Positions 8,638 through 17,082 of a stretch of 64,000 nt of DNA are shown one piece after another. How positions within the stretch are numbered: the first letter of the stretch is position 1; every line of letters begins with the position of its first letter. The stretch is from contig NZ_LT160636.1 of assembly GCF_900048895.1 (NCBI RefSeq), positions 140,813 to 204,812 on the forward strand, given 5' to 3'. Origin of the DNA: Neglectibacter timonensis. Lineage in GTDB: Bacteria; Bacillota; Clostridia; Oscillospirales; Acutalibacteraceae. The notes under the pieces were generated by a model. It saw nothing but the letters and a program-made list of their open reading frames with translations, had not been told where the DNA came from and made no database searches. The position numbers were made by a program, and so were the translations under genes.

Positions 8638-9642
8638 TCAGCTCAAATAGAGCAGCCGGTCCATGGCCAGCAGGTTTTCCTCCGGCGTGTCGGCAGGGAC
8701 CTCGCAGCCCGCGGCCAGAAGGGAGGTCTGGTTTCCAGCGGCAATGCATTCCCGGGTCTTCTGCTCCACCTCTTCCACCGTGCCGCTCAGCATCACGGCC
8801 ACGGGGTCCAGGTTTCCGTTTACGCTGATAGGAGCGCCCTGCATCATATCGGCGGCGGTTTTGTAGTCCACCATCCAGTCCAGGTCCAGAATGTCGGGCG
8901 CAACCTCCCTGAGCTGGGGCAGCAGGGCGGTGATGTTGCCGCAGATATGGAGCTTTACCTTGGCGCCCAGGGAATGGACGTAGTCCACAATGGCCTTGTC
9001 GTAGGCAAAGGCGTATTCCTCATACAGGGAAGGGCCGATGAGGGAGGCCACCGCGTTTCCCACGCCGATGAAATCTGCCCCCGCGTCCACCTGGGCCTTG
9101 GCAAAGGCCTTCTGCTGGGCATGCACAAGCTCCATCAGCTCGGAGAGGTATTCCTCTCCCGCTGCCAGGTCGAACATGAGCTCGCTGACGCCCCGCAGGT
9201 CCGCGCATTCCGCCAGCACGCCCTCCACCCAGCCGATGACGGGAAAGTCCTTTCCCGCCTTTTCATGCAGCAGCTCCACCGCTTTGATGCGGTCCAGCGT
9301 GCGTTCGCTGTCGTAGGGGCTCCCTGTCTTCAGCAGGGAGCGGTCATAGCCGTCGTGAAAGAGCTCCGGCAGGCTGTAGGGTACGGCGTTTTCCGGAAAG
9401 GTGACGGCTGCGCCGAAAGCGGAGGCCTCCCGCATGGGGTCGGAGATGGCGCTCACCGAGTCAAAGCCGAATTTTTCCGCGCAGATCAGGTTCCCCTCCA
9501 CCAGTTTTCGGTAATCCTGGGCATATTCCCGATAGGATACCCCCGCGCATTTCGCCACCAGGGCCATGGCGATGTTCAGATTGGGGATTTTGTCCACAGG
9601 CTTCCCCTGCAAACGCGCTTCCAGACGTTCTTTGGAATTCAT
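8638..9642 (-). CDS. Uroporphyrinogen decarboxylase-fold protein (MtaA/CmuA-like)
   Basis: 334 residues with the UROD/MtaA barrel. His232 and Cys234 in HICGN and Cys313 near the C terminus reproduce the H-x-C...C zinc site of corrinoid:CoM or corrinoid:folate methyltransferases, rather than the residues of haem-pathway HemE. Known: such proteins move methyl groups from corrinoid proteins. It begins 24 bases after the GH127 gene with AAAAGGAG upstream, so the two form an operon. Inference: it may act on a methylated product linked to arabinoside use, but no corrinoid protein is nearby and the substrate is unknown. Confidence 0.8.
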   Translation of the reverse strand: MNSKERLEARLQGKPVDKIPNLNIAMALVAKCAGVSYREYAQDYRKLVEGNLICAEKFGFDSVSAISDPMREASAFGAAVTFPENAVPYSLPELFHDGYDRSLLKTGSPYDSERTLDRIKAVELLHEKAGKDFPVIGWVEGVLAECADLRGVSELMFDLAAGEEYLSELMELVHAQQKAFAKAQVDAGADFIGVGNAVASLIGPSLYEEYAFAYDKAIVDYVHSLGAKVKLHICGNITALLPQLREVAPDILDLDWMVDYKTAADMMQGAPISVNGNLDPVAVMLSGTVEEVEQKTRECIAAGNQTSLLAAGCEVPADTPEENLLAMDRLLYLS

Positions 9643-9666
9643 ACGATTTCTCCTTTTCCTGTTTTG

Positions 9667-11556
9667 TCAGGCTCTCTTGTCCGCCGCCAGGGGAAAGGTC
9701 ACCTTTCTGAGGATGGTGCCGCCCATGGGGACCATGGACAGGGTCTGCGTCTGTGCTCCGTCCCAGAATTTTCCCGTGACGGTCTGTTCCCGCCAGCTTC
9801 CGGAAACGGCGGGCTCATAGACAAAGCTTCCCCGGTCGTCCTCGTGAATGCGCAGGGCTTCCCGTTCCCGCTGCAGGGATTCGTAGGCCACCTCCCGGAA
9901 GGGCCGGGTCTCATAGGCGAGAAGCTGGTGCTCCCTGGCCTCAATGGGCAGGGCGTATACCAGCGGACCCCTGGTGACAAAGGCGTCCCGGCAGAAATCG
10001 GTGCGGATTTTGACGGAACAGCTGAAACGGACGGTAACCCTCTGTGTGCCGTTCCACTCTCGTTCCACAGCAATGCAGCCGGGCTTTTCAGAGAAGTCAC
10101 AGCCGGCGCTTACCGATTCCGCCCATTTCGGCCTGCGCACCCGCAGGGTGAAGTGCACGGGCTTCGGCACAGTCACTTCAAAAGTCACCTCCGTCTCCGC
10201 GGGATAGGAGGTGAGTTGGCGGATGGTCACCGGGACACCGCCGAATTCGCCGGTAAACCGGCTCTCTCCGAAGAGGGAGGCGGTAAAGCCGTCGTCTTCC
10301 GCCAGAAACATGTTCTGCACGTAATGCGGGGTCAGCCTTCCCATGTTGGGGACGCAGCAGACGGCCGTGGTTTGATGGACAGGGGAATACTTATAGCGCT
10401 CGTCGGCGTATACGTCCCCGGGGTTCCGCTGGCGGTTGGCCGTGTAGCAGTTGTCGGTTTTACAGTACATAATGGAGCTTTCCGTGGGGTGCTTCATGCC
10501 CAGCCCGGCGTTGAAGTACAGCCATTCCATATCGTCGCCCACGGAGAGGTCCCCGGTCTTTTCCAGCAGCAGGGCGTAGGAGTCGAACAGCTCCGTCACA
10601 GAACAGAATTCATACCCAGTTCTGGAAGCGTTTGCGGTACGGCGGTTCACCCACTCATCCCCGATGGGGCCGCCGGAAGGGGTGAGATAATAGGGCAGCT
10701 TCGCCCGTACCAGCTCCAGCAGAGGCCGGTACTCCGCCTTTCGGGAGGCGGCCAGAATTACGGCCCGCAGATGCTCGTAAAGATGGACGCCATGGTTCTT
10801 CCAGAAATAGTGGGGATTCCTGATGCTGGACAGCGTCAGGTCCTCCTCCTCCACCTCGTTGGCGGAGTACCTCTCATAGAGCCACACCGCGTAATCCAGA
10901 TACTTTTCGTCCCCGGTGAGCTCGTACATTCCGCCCAACGCGTCCACAATGGTGAGGCCGTGACAGTGGCCGCAAAAGCTCTTGTCTACCAGGAAAGGGT
11001 CGGAGCTGCCCATAGGGTAGCCCTCCATCAGGTTGTCGAAGGCGCGAACCAGGGCGTCCTTCACCCGCTGCTCCCCAGTGGCCTCGTAGTAGCCCAGCAG
11101 CACCCGGTACAGGGTGGATTTGGACCAGAGCTCGCCGTTTTCCGTGGTGTGCCGGTACCGCAGGTCCGTGCCGTAAATGCCCAGATAGCCGTCCTCGTCC
11201 TGGGTGGCAAGGATGCGGTCAATGTAGCCGTCCGCCTTTTTGCGCAGCACCGGATCCTCCAGTAGCAGGGCGGCGCGCACATAGCCGTCCCGCCAGTTGG
11301 ACTGGCTTTCGCTGTTCCACCACATGAACTGCACCTCTGTGCCGCCGCCCTCAAATTCGCTGTGTTCGTCCGGCTTCCGGCCCAGCTCCGCCTGTTTGGA
11401 GAGGCGGGTCAGTCGGTCCTCCCCGTAGATGTCCTGGTTGCAGACGATGGCGGGAGCCAGTTCCTCCAAATGACCGATACAGCCGTCCATATCGGCCTGG
11501 ATGCTGGCACGCAGCGCCCCCTCGGGCTTTACCGCTCCAAATTTTACTCGTTTCAT
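9667..11556 (-). CDS. Beta-L-arabinofuranosidase, GH127 (DUF1680)
   Basis: 629 residues. The sequence carries Glu316-x-Cys318 (in GYEFCSV) and Cys400-Cys401 (in AVCCVPN), which correspond to the zinc-binding Glu/Cys set and Cys nucleophile of Bifidobacterium HypBA1. An (alpha/alpha)6 barrel of about 430 residues is followed by beta-sandwich domains. No signal peptide is seen, so it should act on imported arabinosides. Start ATG 11556 is chosen for a GGAGG 6 bases upstream. Expected role: release of beta-linked L-arabinofuranose, as from extensin or pectin side chains. GH146 is a close alternative. Confidence 0.9.
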   Translation of the reverse strand: MKRVKFGAVKPEGALRASIQADMDGCIGHLEELAPAIVCNQDIYGEDRLTRLSKQAELGRKPDEHSEFEGGGTEVQFMWWNSESQSNWRDGYVRAALLLEDPVLRKKADGYIDRILATQDEDGYLGIYGTDLRYRHTTENGELWSKSTLYRVLLGYYEATGEQRVKDALVRAFDNLMEGYPMGSSDPFLVDKSFCGHCHGLTIVDALGGMYELTGDEKYLDYAVWLYERYSANEVEEEDLTLSSIRNPHYFWKNHGVHLYEHLRAVILAASRKAEYRPLLELVRAKLPYYLTPSGGPIGDEWVNRRTANASRTGYEFCSVTELFDSYALLLEKTGDLSVGDDMEWLYFNAGLGMKHPTESSIMYCKTDNCYTANRQRNPGDVYADERYKYSPVHQTTAVCCVPNMGRLTPHYVQNMFLAEDDGFTASLFGESRFTGEFGGVPVTIRQLTSYPAETEVTFEVTVPKPVHFTLRVRRPKWAESVSAGCDFSEKPGCIAVEREWNGTQRVTVRFSCSVKIRTDFCRDAFVTRGPLVYALPIEAREHQLLAYETRPFREVAYESLQREREALRIHEDDRGSFVYEPAVSGSWREQTVTGKFWDGAQTQTLSMVPMGGTILRKVTFPLAADKRA

Positions 11557-11704
11557 AGAATCCTCCCTGCATGCAGGCCCTGCCCGGGCAGCTTTCCCGG
11601 CCGCAGGCCTGCGGCGTCTTTTTTTTCGTTTTTCCTTTTTTCGCCGCTGCTTCAATTTGTTTCGCCGGTATTCCGGATCCGAAGCGCTACCGGCTGCTGG
11701 CGTT

Positions 11705-11733
11705 ATTATAGCCCAACCACCGGACAGCCGCAA
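11705..11733 (-). promoter_or_regulatory. Promoter of the GH127-UROD operon
   Basis: On the minus strand, TTGCGG (11728-11733), 17 bases, TATAAT (11705-11710). Expected start near 11698, leaving a leader of about 140 bases. Confidence 0.7.
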
Positions 11734-11760
11734 GGGACAGAACCCCTAAATTGTCCGGTG
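11718..11760. promoter_or_regulatory. Inverted-repeat operator candidate
   Basis: CACCGGACA (11718-11726) and TGTCCGGTG (11752-11760) are perfect 9-bp inverted arms 25 bases apart. One arm fills the promoter spacer and the other lies upstream of the -35. This layout fits a sugar-responsive regulator that bends or blocks the promoter. The protein is not identified. Confidence 0.5.
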
Positions 11761-11849
11761 AAAACTTAGGATATCCTCTAAAAACTGTGGAGGGAAGGCG
11801 GCCGGACGCCCGCGGGACCGAAACGTGCGCGCCGGATTTGTCAGAAGGC

Positions 11850-11878
11850 TTGCCTGTCGCCCCGGAATCCTCTATAAT
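11850..11878 (+). promoter_or_regulatory. Promoter of the dual-SBP GGDEF gene
   Basis: TTGCCT at 11850-11855, 17 bases, TATAAT at 11873-11878. Expected start near 11885, giving a leader of about 35 bases. Confidence 0.75.
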
Positions 11879-11919
11879 ACTATCATGAGGACGGAAATCT
11901 GAGGAAAGCGGCGAGGCAA

Positions 11920-14415
11920 ATGAGAAAGCGCGGATGGATGTGCCTGTTTTGGAGCATGCTTCTGGTTTGGTGTGCCCTGCCGGTCTGCGCGATGGACACA
12001 GCGGCGCGTGTGGTCCGGGTGGCCTACCCGGTTCAGGCCGGGCTTACCGATTTTGATGAATATGGAAACTACACCGGATACACCTATGAATATCTGGAAG
12101 AGGTGGCGCAGTATACCGGCTGGGAATATGAATTTGTGGAGGTTCCCGGTGAGATTGACGAGAGCCTGAGCGCGCTGCTGGAAATGCTTCAGAACGGGGA
12201 AGTCGACCTGATGGGCGCCATGGTGTACAGTGAGAGCCTGGGGGAACTGTACGATTATGCAAGCCACAGCTACGGCGTCTCGGAGACCTTGCTTCAGGTG
12301 CCCTATGAAACGGTGCAGGAAGCAGAGATCAATTCCCAGGTATACCAAGTCCTTCGTGTGGCCGCCATCGGGCAGGGCACCCGTTTGATTCGGGAATTTG
12401 AGGACTACTGCGTGATGAACCTGATCGAACCGCAGTACGTCTATTGTGAAACGTCGGAGGAACAGGTACAGGCCGTGAGAGAGGGCCGGGCGGACGTGCT
12501 CCTCAATTCCGGCATGAATTATATCGAGGGAATGCGCACCGTGGCCAAATTTTCCCCGAAGCCCTTCTACTTTGCAACGACCAAAGGCAACAGCAGCGGC
12601 CTGATCGAGGAACTCAACGCCGCCATCGTCAGCATTGAACAGGCGGACCCTTCTTTTTCCACCAATCTCTATGAGAAGTATTTTTCTCCTCCCAACGAAA
12701 AGCTTTTTCTCACTGGAAAAGAAAAGAATTACATTGAAAATGCAGGCAAAATCAAGGTGGGCGTCCTGAAAAACCAGCCTCCGTATCAATATCTGGGAGA
12801 GGATGGGCAGGAAAAGGGGATGGCTCTGGATTTTCTCGCCTATGTGTCGGAGCATACCGGCTTGTCCTTTGAACTGGTGTATTATGACACGCCGGAGCAG
12901 GCGTATGAGGCGGCTCAGAACCAGGAGGTTTCCCTGGTGGCCTGCATGCCCTATGAATATGCTCTGGCTAGGAGCAAAGGCGTGTCCATGTCCCGGGCGT
13001 ATCTCTCCTCCCAGTATCTGCTGGTGACCAGGGAGGACGGCGGGACAGAGCAGGGCGTAGCGGGCAGACGTCTGGCGCTGACAAATGCGGCGACCTATCA
13101 GGGCAAGCTCCTGGGGGAACCCGTCAGCTATGATACGGCGGAGCAGTGTATCAGTGCGGTGGCAAAGGGCGAGGCGGATTATACCTACATGGATGCCTAC
13201 ACGGCGCAGTACTATGTAAATATGCCGGAATACCAGAACCTCAAAATGATCCCGCAGAGCTATGAGCCGCGGAAAATCTGTTTTGGGGTGGCAAAGGCCG
13301 GCGATCCGCAGCTGCTTTCCATCCTCAATAAGTGTATCAACACGATATCCGAGGAGGACAGCCAGGCCATCATCAACAGCAATACCCTGCAGAAGCAGCC
13401 CTTTTCCCTGGGGAATTTTCTGCGGGCCAACCCGCTGGAAACCGTGGTGTTCCTGGTGGCTTTCTTCCTGCTGGTAATCGTTCTGCTGCTGCTCTTTCTG
13501 CGGCACCGGGCCAAAGCCGGAAAGCGGCTGGCGCTAGAGCTGGAAAAGCACTTCCGCATCTACGCGCTGGTGAGCGAATATTTCTTTGAATATGACTTTC
13601 AGGACGGCCGTTTAATGGTCACCCTTCCCCGGGAAGGCGGCAAGCCGGAAATTGTGGAGTTGGATTTTTCCAAACCGCTGCCCGGCAGGAAGGATTGGGG
13701 CCGGGACGGGGAATTCCTGGATCTGATCCGCAGCGGGCGGGACGGCGTTTGGGAAATGGAAGCAGAATTTATCGACGGGAAAACCCACTGGGTGCGCATC
13801 GCCCTGGAAACCGTCCGGGACGGCGGCAGGCCGGTGTATGCCCTGGGCAAAATCAATATCATCGACGGGGAAAAGCGGGAAAAGGATACGCTGCAGGAAA
13901 AGGCGCAGCTGGACAGCCTCACTCATATCTACAATGCGGAGGCCTGCCGCCTGCTGGTCGCGGAGCGCCTGGCCCGGAAGGCGGAAAACGAGGGCAGCGC
14001 CCTGCTGCTGCTGGATGTGGACCATTTCAAGGAGGTCAACGACACCTATGGGCACCTGCGGGGGGATCAGTCCCTGGAAGCTGTGGCCCGGCTGCTACAG
14101 GCCAATGCAGGAGAGGGAGATATCGTGGGCAGGCCCGGCGGGGATGAGTTTATCGTCTACCTGACCCATGTGGAAGATACGGAAATGCTGGAAAAACGGT
14201 GCGAGCAGCTTTGTGAAGGGCTGCGCAGCCTGCTGGTGGCGGGAAAGATCAAGCTTACCGCCAGTGTCGGCGCCGTGTTCTGTACCGGCTCCCTTGAGTA
14301 CAGCGCCCTGTATGAGCTGGCCGACCAGGCGCTTTATCAGACAAAGCGCGCCGGCCGGGACGGGTACCGCATCAGCAGGGCGTCCTCCTCTGCCGGAGAC
14401 CTGGACGGCGGCTGA
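11920..14415 (+). CDS. Diguanylate cyclase with two extracellular solute-binding domains
   Basis: 831 residues. A signal segment (about 1-25) is followed by two SBP_bac_3 type ligand-binding domains (about 30-260 and 280-490), one transmembrane helix (about 508-530), a short PAS-like region (about 550-660) and a C-terminal GGDEF domain with an intact GGDEF motif at 740-744. It would make cyclic di-GMP in response to an amino acid or similar small ligand bound outside the cell. The usual RxxD inhibitory site is absent: the position reads GEGD, so product inhibition may be missing. It is monocistronic. Confidence 0.9.
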   Translation: MRKRGWMCLFWSMLLVWCALPVCAMDTAARVVRVAYPVQAGLTDFDEYGNYTGYTYEYLEEVAQYTGWEYEFVEVPGEIDESLSALLEMLQNGEVDLMGAMVYSESLGELYDYASHSYGVSETLLQVPYETVQEAEINSQVYQVLRVAAIGQGTRLIREFEDYCVMNLIEPQYVYCETSEEQVQAVREGRADVLLNSGMNYIEGMRTVAKFSPKPFYFATTKGNSSGLIEELNAAIVSIEQADPSFSTNLYEKYFSPPNEKLFLTGKEKNYIENAGKIKVGVLKNQPPYQYLGEDGQEKGMALDFLAYVSEHTGLSFELVYYDTPEQAYEAAQNQEVSLVACMPYEYALARSKGVSMSRAYLSSQYLLVTREDGGTEQGVAGRRLALTNAATYQGKLLGEPVSYDTAEQCISAVAKGEADYTYMDAYTAQYYVNMPEYQNLKMIPQSYEPRKICFGVAKAGDPQLLSILNKCINTISEEDSQAIINSNTLQKQPFSLGNFLRANPLETVVFLVAFFLLVIVLLLLFLRHRAKAGKRLALELEKHFRIYALVSEYFFEYDFQDGRLMVTLPREGGKPEIVELDFSKPLPGRKDWGRDGEFLDLIRSGRDGVWEMEAEFIDGKTHWVRIALETVRDGGRPVYALGKINIIDGEKREKDTLQEKAQLDSLTHIYNAEACRLLVAERLARKAENEGSALLLLDVDHFKEVNDTYGHLRGDQSLEAVARLLQANAGEGDIVGRPGGDEFIVYLTHVEDTEMLEKRCEQLCEGLRSLLVAGKIKLTASVGAVFCTGSLEYSALYELADQALYQTKRAGRDGYRISRASSSAGDLDGG

Positions 14416-14525
14416 GAGGGGGAGGCCTTCCGGCGCAGAAATTTCCGGTACCGCGGGGATGACGGGAGGCGCCTTGAAAAAAATTGGCGGCAGCTGATTG
14501 CGGAAAAAACAGCTTGTCAATAGAA

Positions 14526-14573
14526 GAAACGCCCCTGCATCCGGCAATGATAAGCCGGACGCAGGGGCGTTTC
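14526..14573. terminator. Terminator between the GGDEF gene and iscU
   Basis: Stem arms GAAACGCCCCTGC (14526-14538) and GCAGGGGCGTTTC (14561-14573) with an inner CCGGC/GCCGG stem. T-rich sequence follows on both strands, so it can serve both converging genes. Confidence 0.8.
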
Positions 14574-14647
14574 TGTTCGGATATCTTCAGAAGCCGTTTT
14601 GCAGCAGCCCCTCGTTTTGTTCTCCGTTTCAGGGGAGGCAGCCGCGG

Positions 14648-15079
14648 TTACACCTCGCAGGCGCACTCCTCGCATTCGGGAATCTCTCCCACGAAGGGGG
14701 TGGGGTCGATGCCCTGACGCCTGTAATAATCCGCCACAGCGGCCTTGATGGCCTGTTCCGCCAGGACGGAGCAGTGTACCTTCACCGGCGGCAGCCCGTC
14801 CAGGGCTTCCATAACGGCTTTGTTGGTGAGCTTCAGCGCGTCTTCCACGCTCTTTCCCTTGATGAGTTCCGTAGCCATGCTGCTGGTGGCAATTGCCGCG
14901 CCGCAGCCGAAGGTCATAAAGGAGACGTCCTGGATGACGCCGTTTTCCACCTTGATGTACATGCGCATGATGTCTCCGCACTTGGGGTTTCCCACTTCCC
15001 CCACGCCGTTTGCATCCTTCATTTCACCCACGTTGCGGGGGTTGGCAAAATGGTCCATAACCTTTTCACTGTATGCCAT
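14648..15079 (-). CDS. iscU: Iron-sulfur cluster scaffold NifU/IscU
   Basis: 143 residues. The three scaffold cysteines are present at Cys34 (NPKCGD), Cys59 (FGCGAA) and Cys103 (VKVHC), with the conserved Asp36. It assembles [2Fe-2S] or [4Fe-4S] clusters using sulfur from the adjacent cysteine desulfurase, which ends 21 bases upstream in the same operon. An extra C-terminal tail carries Cys136, Cys139 and Cys141, common in clostridial versions. It is a complete short scaffold, without the ferredoxin and Nfu parts of full-length NifU. Confidence 0.95.
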   Translation of the reverse strand: MAYSEKVMDHFANPRNVGEMKDANGVGEVGNPKCGDIMRMYIKVENGVIQDVSFMTFGCGAAIATSSMATELIKGKSVEDALKLTNKAVMEALDGLPPVKVHCSVLAEQAIKAAVADYYRRQGIDPTPFVGEIPECEECACEV

Positions 15080-15100
15080 ACTGAAAATCCAGTCCTTTCT

Positions 15101-16294
<1,194 letters not shown>

Positions 16295-16377
16295 AACATA
16301 TCATTCCTTTCGCTTGCCGATACTGAAAATCCTGCGGCAAAGCTGCTGTCGGTACTAGTGTCCGCTTTGCCGGTTTT

Positions 16378-16406
16378 AATATACACCATTTTAGTATACA
16401 TTTCAA
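16378..16406 (-). promoter_or_regulatory. iscS promoter with inverted repeat
   Basis: On the minus strand, TTGAAA (16401-16406), 17 bases, TATATT (16378-16383). TATAC and GTATA arms overlap the spacer and the -10 box, a possible site for an Rrf2-type or other regulator. Leader length is about 80 bases. Confidence 0.65.
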
Positions 16407-16619
16407 GTTCCTCTGAAAAAATATTTTATGCTTTGCCGTGCCGCGGCAGGCAAAAAACAAAAAATGCCGTATAAGGGGGAGAAAATGGTGTGAAACTAAA
16501 GGATAACAGCTTCTGTGGGGAATGCCGGACCGCAGGCGCCCCCCGGGCGCATGGAAGGGCGGACGTCTGACGGCGGAACGGCTTTCGTCCCGGAATATGG
16601 CGCATTCGGAGCCTCGTGC

Positions 16620-17082
16620 TTGACAGCGGAACCTGGAGCAGGTACAATAGTTCTATTACAGCCCGGTTCAGCCGGGGCTTGTTTCGTGCATCTGCGGCAA
16701 AGCCGCTTATTGGATATGTTTGAAAGATCCAGCCGGGAACGGAATCGGAAAAACCGGCTTGGAGCAAGTTTGAAAACTTTTTCAAACTGCGGATTTTGTC
16801 TTCCGGCAGGAGAGAAGAGACTTGGAAAAGGCTTTTCAGGTTGGAAGGCAGCGCTGAACCCAGCGCTGCCTGGCAGAAACACCGCAGTCCGGAGAGAGAC
16901 GGTTATCGTGTTGGAAGGTGCAGCGCCGCAGGAGAGTATTCTGCAGGGCGTCTGGTGTTTTATGCGTTTTTCTCGGAAAGTAAGGTCAATAAGCAGTGGA
17001 AGAAAGCGGCGAAGGACAGCTGCAAAGCGGATTTGTTCGGAAGAAGATTCAGGATTTCATCATGATTTTAGGAGGAACTTTT
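16620..17082 (+). promoter_or_regulatory. rnj promoter and long leader
   Basis: TTGACA at 16620-16625, 17 bases, TACAAT at 16643-16648. The leader then runs about 430 bases to the GTG start. It contains hairpin-prone stretches (AGCCCGG with CCGGGGCT at about 16660-16679, and CAGCGCTGAACCCAGCGCTG near 16850-16870). Open frames here look spurious because they lack start signals. The stretch from 16407 to 16619 holds nothing I recognise. Confidence 0.6.

Noticed and set aside
8362..11265. A 967-codon open frame on the plus strand opposite the UROD and GH127 genes
   Set aside because: It is a shadow of two well-supported minus-strand genes in GC-rich DNA; its composition is low-complexity and matches no protein I recognise.
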